Shown here: piece by piece, positions 17,437 through 25,995 of the stretch
Layout: each line of letters begins with the position of its first letter
Numbering within the stretch: the first letter of the stretch is position 1
NCBI RefSeq assembly: GCF_028532485.1
Contig: NZ_CP116942.1
Span: 124,001 to 188,000 of the forward strand
Length of the DNA stretch: 64,000 nt
DNA from: Iamia majanohamensis
Lineage (GTDB): Bacteria > Actinomycetota > Acidimicrobiia > Acidimicrobiales > Iamiaceae
Direction of reading: 5' to 3'
The notes under the pieces: generated by a model
Told to the model about the DNA's origin: nothing
Seen by the model: only the letters and a program-made list of their open reading frames with translations
Database searches by the model: none
Translations under genes and position numbers: made by a program

Positions 17437-17964
17437 GTGACCGACTACGTGGCCCTGCTGCGCGGCGTCGCCCCGGTGTTCGAGGGGATGCGCAACGCGG
17501 ACCTGGTCGGGGTACTGGGCCGGGCCGGCTTCGAGGACCTCCGGACCGTGGGCGCCAGCGGCAACCTGCTGTTCCGCTCCGACGACCGGAGCAGACGTCG
17601 GCTGGAGCGGATCGCCGAGGACGCCCTCCACGCCCACCTCGGGCGTCCCTGCACCACGATCATCCGCAGCCGGCGCCAGGTCGAGCGCCTCCTTTCCCGC
17701 GACCCGTTCGCCGGCCACCCCGACGAGGCGCCGTCCCGCTGGAACGTGACCTTCCTCCAGCGCGCGCCTCGCGACCCGCCGCCGCTGCCCCCGCCGACCC
17801 GCGACGGCCAGGCGGTGTCCCAGCACGCCGGTGAGGTGTTCCTGGTGGTGGACACCACCACCCCCGGCACCTCGAGCCTCATGGCCGCGGTGGAGCGGAC
17901 CTACGGCCGGGAGACGACCACCCGCACCTGGCGGGTTGTCGAGCGCATCGCCCGCACCTTCTGA
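17437..17964 (+). CDS. DUF1697 family protein
   Basis: A 175-residue DUF1697 protein. The hallmark N-terminus YVALLRGVAP, the central TVGASGNLLFRS and NVTFLQRAP are visible, with a C-terminal TWRVVERI. The structure of relatives is a duplicated ferredoxin-like fold, function unknown. The usual ALLRGINVGG loop is changed to ALLRGVAPVF here. GTG start with CAGACT six bases upstream. Confidence 0.8.
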   Translation: MTDYVALLRGVAPVFEGMRNADLVGVLGRAGFEDLRTVGASGNLLFRSDDRSRRRLERIAEDALHAHLGRPCTTIIRSRRQVERLLSRDPFAGHPDEAPSRWNVTFLQRAPRDPPPLPPPTRDGQAVSQHAGEVFLVVDTTTPGTSSLMAAVERTYGRETTTRTWRVVERIARTF

Positions 17965-18039
17965 CGGGGCCCGATGAGCCCGGCCTGCGGGCGACGTCAG
18001 ACCTCAGGACCCACCGCCCGCCCAGGAGAGGACCGACCC

Positions 18040-18339
18040 ATGGTCATCATCGCCGGACACGTGCTCGTCGCCGAGGCCGAGCGAGATCGCTGCGTCGCCC
18101 TGTTCCAGGACCTCGTCCGTCGCTGCCGGGAGGCCGATGGGTGCATCGACATGGCCATCTCGGCCGACCCGGTCGACCCGGCCCGGGTGAACAACCTCGA
18201 GGTCTGGGCGTCGGCCGAGGCCCTCGACGCCTGGCGGGCGGTGGCCGACGCCCCCGACCCCGGCGTGGCCATGGACGCCTCCGCCATGGCGCGCGACGAC
18301 GCGACCGACGGCGGCCCGCTCTTCCCCTCGACCGCCTGA
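18040..18339 (+). CDS. Antibiotic biosynthesis monooxygenase (ABM) domain protein
   Basis: A 99-residue dimeric alpha/beta-barrel ABM protein. Visible features are the VIIAGHVLVAEAERDRCVALFQDLV strand-helix, the ADGCIDMAIS motif and VNNLEVWASAEALDAWR. Members oxidise quinone-like compounds without cofactor or degrade haem; the substrate is unknown. A good Shine-Dalgarno (GGAGAGGA) precedes the ATG at 18040. It is followed by the frameshifted SnoaL-like gene, another polyketide-tailoring-like fold. Confidence 0.8.
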   Translation: MVIIAGHVLVAEAERDRCVALFQDLVRRCREADGCIDMAISADPVDPARVNNLEVWASAEALDAWRAVADAPDPGVAMDASAMARDDATDGGPLFPSTA

Positions 18340-18484
18340 GCCCGACCCGGGGGGGCGCAGCACCGCCTGCGAGGTCGAGCGACGCCGCCCCTGCGGCGAC
18401 CGAGGTGGGCCAGTGGCCGCCCGGCGCCGATGAGGCCTGCGCCTCGTCCTCGTCACCCCTGAGAGCAACCTCGAGGAGGACACC

Positions 18485-18882
18485 GTGGACGACGACGAGG
18501 ACCGCATCCGAGAGCTGGTCGCGCGCTGGGCCGCCGCCGTGCACGACGGCGACATGGACGCGGTGCGGGCCAACACGCGGACGACATCGTGATGTTCGAC
18601 GTGCCCCCGCCGGAGCGGGGCGTCCGGGGCATCGCGGCCTACCGGGAGGCGTGGCCGCCGTTCTTCGACTGGCAGCGGTCGGGCGCCCGCTTCGCCGTCG
18701 ACGAGCTCGACGTCACCGTCGGCGGCGACGTCGCCTACGTCTGGGCCCTGCTGCGGTGCGGCACCGACGAGCACCTCGCCGAGGCGCCGGACCGGCGGCT
18801 GCGGCTCACCCTCGGCCTGCGGCGCGAGGAGGGCACCTGGGTGGTGGCCCACGAGCACCACTCCTTCACCGACCGGTCCTGA
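18485..18882 (+). pseudogene. SnoaL-like / SgcJ-type ketosteroid isomerase-fold protein, frameshifted
   Basis: The first part (GTG at 18485, after a strong GAGGAGGA Shine-Dalgarno) encodes IRELVARWAAAVHDGDMDAV, the typical start of a SnoaL-like protein. It then runs out of frame and stops at about 18592. The remainder (DDIVMFDVPPPERGVRG to HEHHSFTDRS) continues two bases out of register to 18882. Restoring one C near 18566 (AAC-CAC-GCG) rejoins them as AN-HA-DDIVMFDV, which is exactly the family pattern. So there is one deleted base: a recent pseudogene, a programmed shift or a sequence error. Confidence 0.8.
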
Positions 18883-19028
18883 CGGTCATCGGCGCGCCGC
18901 GTCGCGCCGACGGCGCCCCGACGGGTGGCCCGACCGCCTCCGTCGGCCCGGCCCTCCGGCCCCACACCCGGGACGGGTGGCGCCCCGGTACTGTCCTGGG
19001 GCCACCCCGCCGAGCTCGGAGACGCACC

Positions 19029-19304
19029 ATGGGCTGCCTCGTCGCACTGATCGCGCTGATCTCCCCGAGGTTGGCGATCTTCCTCATGTGGCTGTTCACC
19101 GACCGGCTGCGGATCGCCTTCGACTCCGGGTGGGTGGGGCTGCTGGGGTTCCTGTTCCTGCCGTGGACCACGCTCGTCTACGCGCTGGCCTACGCCCCCT
19201 TCGGCGGCGTCACCGACCTGGGGTGGGTCCTCGTCGGCATCGCCCTGTTCGCCGACCTGGCCTCCTACGGCAGCGGCGAGCGCTCCCGCCGCCGCCGCGA
19301 CTGA
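19029..19304 (+). CDS. Small membrane protein, 91 residues
   Basis: Three hydrophobic segments (about residues 4-20, 32-52, 58-76) ending in a basic tail (GERSRRRRD). The motif LFLPWTTLVYALAY with a preceding MWLFTDR resembles a widespread uncharacterised family of small actinobacterial membrane proteins, but I cannot name it. The ATG at 19029 has a GGAG eight bases upstream. Confidence 0.7.
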   Translation: MGCLVALIALISPRLAIFLMWLFTDRLRIAFDSGWVGLLGFLFLPWTTLVYALAYAPFGGVTDLGWVLVGIALFADLASYGSGERSRRRRD

Positions 19305-19388
19305 GCCCGCTCGCGGTCCGGGGACCGGCCCCGCGGCTCACCGCGCCGCCGCCCGCTCGGCGCGACCGGCGGCGTCTCGGGCGCCGGG

Positions 19389-20111
19389 TCAGCCCCCCGG
19401 CGACCCGGTGCGGAGGCACGGCGTCACCACGGTGATGGTCGTGGACCCGCCACCGCCCGCGTCGGGCTCGAGCCGGACCACCACCTCCTCCTCGTCCTGG
19501 CCCCGCAGCTCGACCGGGGTGCCGACGGCCGGCCCCTGGACCTGGCGTCCGGGCGCGGCCAGCGTCGCGGCCAGTCGACGCTGGGAGTCCACGCCCAACC
19601 CGTCGGCGACGACGATGGCGGGGCCTCCGTAGACGGCGCCCCGATCCCGTCCGAAGCGGTCGACGCACCTGGAGGGCCCTGGCCCGCCGTCGAGGACCCT
19701 CCACCCGCCGGGCGCCACCTCGTCGAGCCCGTGCCGGAGGTCGGCCTCGACCTCTCCGACCACCTCCTCGTAGGTCGCGCCCCCGGCCCCGTCGGGGGCC
19801 TGGGGGCGCACGATCCAGAGCCGGACGCCGATCGAGACCACGAGCGCGACGACGAGCACCGCCGTCAGCCGGGCCCTCTGCGCCCGCCGCAGGGCCAGGA
19901 CGGCGGCGGGCAGGGAGAGCCAGACGAGCACCGTGAACAGGCCGTCGCCGAGGACGTCGAGCTGGTGGGAGCCGGACGCCACGGCCACCACGCTCACGCC
20001 GGCGACCACGGCTGCGACGCCGAGCGCCACCGCCAGCGTCGTCGTCGCCCACGGGGGGAGGGGCGCCGACGCCTCCCGTGCCCGGGTGCTGGCCTCGGTG
20101 TCGGCATCCAT
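19389..20111 (-). CDS. Hypothetical membrane protein with extracytoplasmic domain
   Basis: A 240-residue protein. Three hydrophobic helices at about residues 22-47, 53-72 and 80-97, then a soluble C-terminal part (about 100-240) with two Cys (SRCVDRFG and TPCLRTG) that may pair outside the membrane. No family recognised. ATG at 20111, with CACGAT six bases upstream. It is convergent with the small membrane protein gene at 19029. Confidence 0.65.
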   Translation of the reverse strand: MDADTEASTRAREASAPLPPWATTTLAVALGVAAVVAGVSVVAVASGSHQLDVLGDGLFTVLVWLSLPAAVLALRRAQRARLTAVLVVALVVSIGVRLWIVRPQAPDGAGGATYEEVVGEVEADLRHGLDEVAPGGWRVLDGGPGPSRCVDRFGRDRGAVYGGPAIVVADGLGVDSQRRLAATLAAPGRQVQGPAVGTPVELRGQDEEEVVVRLEPDAGGGGSTTITVVTPCLRTGSPGG

Positions 20112-20266
20112 GGCCCGATCGTGGACGGACCGGGACCTGGTCGCCACCCGGGACACCCCCCACCGTGCCCTGGGGGTCCCCGGTCCGTGCCGCGACATCG
20201 GCACAGGTCGTGGCGCCGGGAGGGCCGACGCCGGGACGCTGGCACCGACCGGCCCCACAGCGTTGG

Positions 20267-20839
20267 TCAGGTCGGCGGCTGCCAGGCGGGGTCGCGGCCG
20301 GTGAGGCCGAGGAGGCGCTCGAAGGCCGGGGCGTCGTCGGCGACGGGCACGACGGGGCCGAACAGCTCGCCGTCGCGAGGGGCGTCGAAGCTCTCCACGA
20401 AGCCCAGGGCGGCCTCGACGTCTGCGGGCGAGGGGCTGTGGCTCTGGCCGGTGGCCACGGCGACGTCCCAGCCGTGGACGACCAGCTCGTCGACGGCCAC
20501 CAGCCCGGCCACCTCGCCCGGCAGCTCGATGCCGCCGGCTGCGGTCATCCCCTCCCAGGCCTGCGGGTCGCGCCAGGCCTGGGCCAGGGCCGACAGGTCG
20601 CCGGCGATCCGCTCCCGCCAGCCGTCGCCCAGGTGGGCGGCGTCGGCCGGGGCGGGGGGCTTGGTGCGGGGGAGGTCCTTCTCGGCCACGGCGGTGAAGC
20701 CCAGGGCGAAGGCCCCGATGTGGTCGATGACGTCGCCCACGCACATGTCGGGACACGGCGTCGGCAGCGCGAGCTGCGCGTCGGTCACCGAGGTGACGAG
20801 GGCGGCGGTGCGGTCGGCGGCGGGTCCGAGGTCGATCAT
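20267..20839 (-). CDS. TIGR03086 family DinB-fold metal-binding protein
   Basis: A 190-residue protein of the mycothiol-dependent maleylpyruvate isomerase-like superfamily, TIGR03086 subgroup. The family marks are LALPTPCPDMCVGDVIDHIGAF (N-terminal metal His), and VDELVVHGWDVAVATGQ. The reaction is unknown; relatives use mycothiol. The ATG at 20839 is favoured over an upstream in-frame start at 20872 because family members begin close to the MIDLGPAADR segment. It lies 49 bases after the hemerythrin gene on the same strand. Confidence 0.8.
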   Translation of the reverse strand: MIDLGPAADRTAALVTSVTDAQLALPTPCPDMCVGDVIDHIGAFALGFTAVAEKDLPRTKPPAPADAAHLGDGWRERIAGDLSALAQAWRDPQAWEGMTAAGGIELPGEVAGLVAVDELVVHGWDVAVATGQSHSPSPADVEAALGFVESFDAPRDGELFGPVVPVADDAPAFERLLGLTGRDPAWQPPT

Positions 20840-20888
20840 GGTGGGGAGACGCCGCCCGGCGCCCGACCTCATCGGCCCCGCCGCCGGC

Positions 20889-21875
20889 TCACTCCGAGTC
20901 GGAGGCCGCCTTGGCGGTGGAGGTGGCCGCCCCCTTGGCCTGGGCCTTGGTGGTCTTGGCCGCCTTCTTGGCGGTGCGACCGGTGGTGGTGGCGGCCCGC
21001 TTGGCCGTGGTGGTGGCCTGGCTGCCGGACCTCTTGGCCGAGGTGGTGGTGGCCTTGGCCCCGGAGCGGGCCGCCTTGGCGGTGCGGGTGGCGCCGCGCC
21101 CGGCCGAGGTGGCCGCGCCCTTGGCGCCGGAGGTGGCGGCGTCGGCGACGTCCTCGCCGGTGTCGCGGGCCGACTCGATCGACTCGATGACGGACTCCGC
21201 GGCCGACGACACGTTGGACCGGAGGCGGCGGGCGGTGGTGCGGCTCACCTTGGAGCCCCGGGGGGACTGCTGGGGCCGGGGGCGGCGCAGGATCACCGCG
21301 ACCACGTCCTGGACGGCCGAGACGCTGCCCTGGGCCACGCCGTAGACGGTGTCGCCGATGCGGTCGGCGACGCCGGCGACGGTGCCGACCAGGAGGTTGG
21401 CGGGCGGCGCGTCGGGCGAGCGGGGGTGGGGCTTGGTGGGAGCCGTCTTCTTGGCCTCGACCATGGCGTCGCCCAGCTCCTGGAGGTCCTTGCGGCCCAG
21501 CTCGTCGCGCACCTTGGGGAAGAACTCCTGCTCCTCCTCCTCGACGTGGTGGCGGACGTTCTCGATCAGCACCGTGACCTTGGCGTCGAAGCGCTCGTCC
21601 TGGGGGTCGAGGGAGTCGAGGTCGTGCAGCAGCCACTTGGCCACGCCGTGCTCCTCCATGCTCTCGAGGGCGATGTCCTCGGTGTCGGGCACGGTGGCCC
21701 GGGCGACGGGGTAGAGGAGCATCTCCTCGACCGCGGCGTGGACGGACAGCTCCTCGATGATGCGGTCGACGATCTCGCGCTTGCGGACGTAGGCCCGGTC
21801 ACCCGCGTCCTCGAACTGGGTGAACAGCTTCTCCACCGTCTTGTGGTCATCCTTGAGCATCGTGATCGCATCCAT
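20889..21875 (-). CDS. Hemerythrin-domain protein with histone-like Ala/Lys/Thr tail
   Basis: A 328-residue protein. Residues 1-140 form a hemerythrin/HHE four-helix bundle with di-iron ligands visible: DDHKTVEKLF (His11), VHAAVEEMLLYP (His46, Glu50) and RHHVEEEEQEFFP. Residues 210-328 are a low-complexity basic tail of Ala, Lys, Thr and Ser with repeats such as KAARSGAK, TTTAKRAA and TAKKAAKTT, like histone H1 or HupB tails. Hemerythrins bind O2 or iron or sense redox state; the tail suggests DNA or polyanion binding. The gene is about 65% longer than a plain HHE protein. Confidence 0.85.
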   Translation of the reverse strand: MDAITMLKDDHKTVEKLFTQFEDAGDRAYVRKREIVDRIIEELSVHAAVEEMLLYPVARATVPDTEDIALESMEEHGVAKWLLHDLDSLDPQDERFDAKVTVLIENVRHHVEEEEQEFFPKVRDELGRKDLQELGDAMVEAKKTAPTKPHPRSPDAPPANLLVGTVAGVADRIGDTVYGVAQGSVSAVQDVVAVILRRPRPQQSPRGSKVSRTTARRLRSNVSSAAESVIESIESARDTGEDVADAATSGAKGAATSAGRGATRTAKAARSGAKATTTSAKRSGSQATTTAKRAATTTGRTAKKAAKTTKAQAKGAATSTAKAASDSE

Positions 21876-22162
21876 GGCCTGATCCCTGCCCGTCAGGGCG
21901 GGTCCTAGACGCGATGTGCCCGAAGTCGCCGCCGATCCGCCCGATGTCACCTGCGCCGCCCGTCACGCCGCCACGGGCCGGATCGCGTCGCCCGAGGGTC
22001 GACGCGCCGACGCCTCCCTGGTCAGCCGCCTGCGACGGCGCGCAGGTCCTCGTCGGCCTCGCCCCGACGCCCCCACGACCCGGCGGCGTGGGCGCCGGGC
22101 GGGCCTGGGCGCATGCGGCGCCGGGGACCACCCCGGTCGGCGCCGCCTGCCCCCGTCGGGCC
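21876..22162. other. Intergenic, no feature seen
   Basis: About 290 bases between the hemerythrin start and the FAD oxidoreductase stop, both on the minus strand. It presumably holds the hemerythrin promoter and the end of the oxidoreductase transcript. I see no RNA gene, strong hairpin or coding frame. Confidence 0.4.
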
Positions 22163-23551
22163 TCAGCCGGTGGTGAGGTCGAGCCCGCAGCCCAGGACCT
22201 CGTCGCCGTCGACCCGGGCCTTGACCTGCTGGAGTCGGGTCAGGTCGTCGGGGGCGAAGCCCTCGGCGGTGCGGGCCCGGCGCTCCTCGCCGTCGCAGAA
22301 GCTGAGGTACGCCCGGCCCAGGGTGTGGTCCGCCAGGCCGTGGCGCAGGGCCCTGATGTGGGCCTCGCTGGCCGCCGCGGCCTCGTCGGTGGGGGTGGCT
22401 GCGACCAGGCAGAGCAGCAGCTCGCCCTCGCGGCCGCCGAAGGCGCCGGCCGTGCCCCGGGCCACGGCCCCGCCGGCGTGGCGCACCTCGGCGAACAGGA
22501 GCAGGGGCGGCCCGTCGGCGGCGAAGGCGGCGTCGACGAGGCGGCCGGCGACGTCGGGGCCGAGGTCGGTCAGCCACTCGGTGCTGAGCGCCGCGGGCAG
22601 CGGGTCGACCGGGTCGTTGCTGATGGTGGCGGCCGCGGAGAACGGCATCGGGCCGAACATGTCGATGGCCGGCTCGGCCCACTCCCGCCAGGGCCGCAGC
22701 CACTGCTCGCCCTCCTCGACGGGGCCGGACCAGCAGCCCCGCACGATGACGAAGGACTGGCCGCGCAGCGGCTCGGGCACGTCGGGGAAGGGCGGGAAGT
22801 TCATGAGCACGACCGAGGTGGTGAGCTCCTCGGGGACGGTCTCGATCCACTCGGCGTAGCGGGCGACGACCTCGGCGGCCATGGCCGCCGGGTAGAGCAG
22901 GTTGCCGGCGTAGACCGTGCTGACCGGGACGAGGTCGATGGTCATGGCCGTGACCACGCCCAGCCCGCCGGCGCCGCCGCCCAGCAGGGCCCAGAACAGC
23001 TCGGGGTCGCTGTCGGCCGAGGCCACCTGGACCTCGCCGGCGGGGGTCACCAGCTCGAAGGAGCGGACGTGGTCGATGGCCAGGCCGTGGTGGCGGGCCA
23101 GCCAGCCCATGCCGCCGCCCATCGTGTAGCCGACGGCGCCGACGTGGGGCGTCGAGCCGAGCAGCGGGGCCAGGCCGACCTCGCTGGCCGCAGCGAGCAC
23201 GGGCTCCCAGGTGGTGCCGCCCAGCACCCGGGCGCTGCGGGCCTCGGCGTCGACGGTGACGCCGACCAGGGTGGACAGGTCGAGCAGCAGCCCGCCCTCG
23301 GTGGCCCGGGCGAAGCCGTGGCCGGTGGTCTGGACGGCCACCTCCATGTCGTGGCGGCGGGCGTGGCGCACGGCGGCGACCACGTCGTCGGGGGTCTCGG
23401 CTCGGACCACCACGGCCGGGCGGTGGGTGTGGCGCACGTTCCAGGCCCGGGCGGCCTCGGCCAGGCCGGGCTCGTCGGGGCCGAGCACGGCGCCGGTGCA
23501 GGCGGCCCGCAGGTCGTCGAGGGGGGCGGGGGTGGGGAGCAGCTGGGTCAC
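22163..23551 (-). CDS. FAD-binding oxidoreductase, berberine-bridge-enzyme type
   Basis: A 462-residue PCMH-type flavoprotein. The FAD domain shows RPAVVVRAETPDDVVAAVR, QTTGHGF (the His that commonly carries covalent FAD) and GAVGYTMGGGMGW. The C-terminal BBE motif appears as RLQQVKARVDGDEVLG, somewhat diverged from the usual KxxYDPxN. It oxidises unknown alcohol or phenolic substrates with O2. There is no signal peptide. A GGAGGA Shine-Dalgarno lies six bases before the GTG at 23551. Confidence 0.9.
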   Translation of the reverse strand: MTQLLPTPAPLDDLRAACTGAVLGPDEPGLAEAARAWNVRHTHRPAVVVRAETPDDVVAAVRHARRHDMEVAVQTTGHGFARATEGGLLLDLSTLVGVTVDAEARSARVLGGTTWEPVLAAASEVGLAPLLGSTPHVGAVGYTMGGGMGWLARHHGLAIDHVRSFELVTPAGEVQVASADSDPELFWALLGGGAGGLGVVTAMTIDLVPVSTVYAGNLLYPAAMAAEVVARYAEWIETVPEELTTSVVLMNFPPFPDVPEPLRGQSFVIVRGCWSGPVEEGEQWLRPWREWAEPAIDMFGPMPFSAAATISNDPVDPLPAALSTEWLTDLGPDVAGRLVDAAFAADGPPLLLFAEVRHAGGAVARGTAGAFGGREGELLLCLVAATPTDEAAAASEAHIRALRHGLADHTLGRAYLSFCDGEERRARTAEGFAPDDLTRLQQVKARVDGDEVLGCGLDLTTG

Positions 23552-23693
23552 GGGGGTCCTCCGTGGATCGTCGCCGGCGGTCGGCGGGTGCCGTCGTCGG
23601 CACCTCCGTAGGAGACCGCGCCGCGCGTGGATCCCTCTTGAGGGCTTCTTGGAGCCCATGACCTGCTGCTCGTCCCCCCTGGCGAGGGAGTCC

Positions 23694-23790
23694 GTGCGGC
23701 GGCGGCGGAGGTGGGGGTCGCTGCGGGCGTAGGGGACGTAGCCGGCGTCGTCGGTGGAGAGGTCGGTGCCGGGCGGGACGAGGTCGGTCG
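23694..23790 (-). pseudogene. Aldo/keto reductase C-terminal fragment (direct repeat copy A)
   Basis: On the minus strand this stretch reads DLVPPGTDLSTDDAGYVPYA then SDPHLRRRR, almost the same as the last 30 residues of the complete aldo/keto reductase at 24705. At DNA level 88 bases (23694-23781) match 24712-24799 with only a few changes. No upstream part of the reductase is present, so this is a remnant of a partial duplication. Confidence 0.85.
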
Positions 23791-23837
23791 CACCGACGTA
23801 GGGTGCGGCCGTGACGTTCTGTGGTGGGAGGGGTGCA

Positions 23838-24641
23838 GTGCGTGAGGCATCGTCCAAGCGGAGCGCTAGCGCCAGCGCCGGACCGACAGGGCGCCGGAGG
23901 GCGAGGGTCGGCGTCCTCGCGATCGCGGTGGCCACCGTCGTGGGGCTCGGTGCGTGTTCGACCCCGGCTGACGATGGCGCCGGGCTGCGGAGCGCGACCA
24001 CGACCGAGACCTCGGCGTCCGGGCCGACGACGCCTCCGCCCTCGTCGGCCCGCTCCGAGGAGCGGTGGGTCGAGGTCACCCTGTGCACCGACGTGGGCCC
24101 GTTGCGGGTGCAGATGCCGGGGCCGGTGCACCTCGAGGGACCCAGGTCGCTGCGCCACATCGCCCCGCCGGCGCAGGGGACGTTCGCTCTGTCGTACGGG
24201 AGCACGGACGACCGGCGTTACGACGCCTTTGTGATCCACTCCGCCGGGGCCGAGGGTGACACGGCGGAGGCGCGGATGGAGCGCGTGCTGCGGACCATGG
24301 ACGGTGATCCGGGCGTCGTCGAGCTCGGCGCGACCGAAGCGGTGGGTGACCACGTCGAGGTCCCGTATGAGGAGACCTTCAACGATCGTCGCCTGTACGC
24401 CCACGGGTTCGCGCTCGCCGACATCGTCATCGCCATCGACGTGGGGGTGCGGGCCGGTAGCCCGACCTCGGAGCTGGACATCGCCAGGGCGGACCTCGCC
24501 CGGATGCGAGCGACGATCCAGCTCCCCGACCCCGGTCGACCGACGGACTGCGCCAGCAGCCAGGTCCCGCTCGACGAGCCACCGAGCGACGAGCCGACGT
24601 CACCCGACCCACCCACGACGACCACACCGCGAGAGGTCTAG
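23838..24641 (+). CDS. Predicted lipoprotein
   Basis: A 267-residue exported lipoprotein. A basic N-terminus (TGRRRAR) and hydrophobic core VGVLAIAVATVVGLGAC give a lipobox LGAC with Cys40 as the acylation site. A Thr/Ser/Pro-rich spacer follows, then a globular domain of about 150 residues (EVTLCTDVGPLRVQMPG onward) and a Pro/Thr-rich end. No family recognised. GGGAGG eight bases before the GTG at 23838 decides the start. The gene lies between two copies of the aldo/keto reductase 3' end. Confidence 0.75.
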   Translation: MREASSKRSASASAGPTGRRRARVGVLAIAVATVVGLGACSTPADDGAGLRSATTTETSASGPTTPPPSSARSEERWVEVTLCTDVGPLRVQMPGPVHLEGPRSLRHIAPPAQGTFALSYGSTDDRRYDAFVIHSAGAEGDTAEARMERVLRTMDGDPGVVELGATEAVGDHVEVPYEETFNDRRLYAHGFALADIVIAIDVGVRAGSPTSELDIARADLARMRATIQLPDPGRPTDCASSQVPLDEPPSDEPTSPDPPTTTTPREV

Positions 24642-24704
24642 GGCTCGGGGTCCTCGAACGGGCGTGGACCCCGGCCGCGCCGCAGGGCACGCGAGCCAGG
24701 GGTG

Positions 24705-25757
24705 TCAGTCGGTGCGCCGGCGGCGGAGGTGGGGGTCGCTGAGGGCGTCGGGGACGTAGCCGGCGTCGTCGGTGGAGAGGTTGGTGCCGGGCGGGACGAT
24801 CTCGTCGATGCGGTCGAGGACGTCGGTGGTGAGGGTGACGTCCATGGCGCCAAGCTGGGACTCGAGGTGCTCCATGGTGCGGGGGCCGATGATGGGGGCG
24901 GTCACCGCCGGGTGCTGCATGACGAAGGCGAGGGCCAGGTGGATGAGGGGGATGCCGGCGTCCTCGGCCAGCAGGGCAAGGTCCTCGACGGCGTCGAGCT
25001 TGGCCGCGTTGCCGGGCGAGTCGAGGTCGAAGCGCTGCGGCATGAGCTTGGCGCGGTGGGTGTCGGGGGTGTCCTGGCCCTTGCGGAAGCGGCCGGTCAG
25101 CCAGCCGCCGGCGAGGGGGCTCCAGGGGATGACGCCCATGCGGTACTGCTCGGCGACGGGGAGGACGTCGGCCTCCACACTCCGGACGAGCAGGGAGTAC
25201 GGGGGCTGCTCGGTGACGAAGCGGCCCAGGGCCCGCTCCTTGGAGATCCACTGGTCCTCGACGATGCGGTGGGCGGGGAAGGTGGAGGAGCCGAAGGCCC
25301 GGATCTTGCCCTGGCGCTGGAGGTCGGTGAGGGCGGCGATGGTCTCGTCGTCGTCGGTGCCGGTGTCGGGCCGGTGCACCTGGTAGAGGTCGATCCAGTC
25401 GGTCTGGAGGCGACGGAGGCTCTCCTCGACCTCCTTGACGATCCAGCGTCGGGAGTTGCCCCGCTGGTTGGGGTCGCCGGTCTGGCCGAGGGGGACGTCC
25501 ATGGGGCCGTGGAACTTGGTGGCGAGGATGACGTCGTCGCGCCGCCCGCCGGCGAGGGCCTTGCCCACGATGACCTCGGACTCGCCCTGGGAGTAGATGT
25601 CGGCGGTGTCGACGAAGTTGATCCCGGCGTCGAGGGCGGCGTGGATGATGCCGATCGACGTGTCGTGGTCGCGCTCCCCGAACGCCCCGAACATCATCGC
25701 CCCCAGGCAGAGGGGGCTGACGTACATCCCGGTGTGACCAAGGTTCCGATGCTCCAT
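24705..25757 (-). CDS. Aldo/keto reductase
   Basis: NADPH-dependent carbonyl reductase of 350 residues with a TIM barrel. The catalytic tetrad is visible: Asp and Tyr in FVDTADIYSQGESE, Lys in VILATKFHG and His in IDLYQVHRPD. It resembles the AKR11/YajO-like groups. The physiological substrate is unknown. ATG at 25757 with a TACGTT hexamer six bases upstream and no Shine-Dalgarno, so probably leaderless. Its 3' 88 bases are repeated 1 kb downstream. Confidence 0.93.
   Translation of the reverse strand: MEHRNLGHTGMYVSPLCLGAMMFGAFGERDHDTSIGIIHAALDAGINFVDTADIYSQGESEVIVGKALAGGRRDDVILATKFHGPMDVPLGQTGDPNQRGNSRRWIVKEVEESLRRLQTDWIDLYQVHRPDTGTDDDETIAALTDLQRQGKIRAFGSSTFPAHRIVEDQWISKERALGRFVTEQPPYSLLVRSVEADVLPVAEQYRMGVIPWSPLAGGWLTGRFRKGQDTPDTHRAKLMPQRFDLDSPGNAAKLDAVEDLALLAEDAGIPLIHLALAFVMQHPAVTAPIIGPRTMEHLESQLGAMDVTLTTDVLDRIDEIVPPGTNLSTDDAGYVPDALSDPHLRRRRTD
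24712..24799. repeat. 88-bp direct repeat, copy B (inside the aldo/keto reductase 3' end)
   Basis: It matches 23694-23781 over its whole length with only a few differences. It lies in the coding end of the intact reductase. The two copies bracket the lipoprotein gene in direct orientation. Confidence 0.85.
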
Positions 25758-25820
25758 GAGGGCAACGTACCGAGGGGTGCGCGAGATGCGGTGGGCGGTG
25801 CTCGGGTCGACGTGGTGGCG

Positions 25821-25838
25821 GCGTTCTCAGCTTGGGAA
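25821..25838. repeat. 18-bp direct repeat, left copy (candidate att site of the island)
   Basis: GCGTTCTCAGCTTGGGAA, identical to 39393-39410 inside tRNA-Gly(CCC), where it covers part of the anticodon arm, variable loop and edge of the T arm. An exact 18-base match to a tRNA segment 13.6 kb away is very unlikely by chance. The flank on its left is normal high-GC chromosomal DNA. Confidence 0.75.
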
Positions 25839-25995
25839 CCCGCCAGAGGGGTGTCGCTGACCACCCCCCATGGGCGCAACCCCAGGTCGGACCGGGTCAC
25901 CCGTGTCCGCCACTACCCCTCGCTGACCCGCATCTCCCGCCCGATCTGGCACGCATCTGGCACGCCGGGAGATGGCGCCGCATGCTGTTAACACG

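Noticed and set aside
25780-25820. Displaced tRNA-Gly 3' half left of the 18-bp core
   Set aside because: Only a loose match (TCGA, CCCG and CACCGC stretches with gaps) to the T arm and acceptor; too weak to claim.
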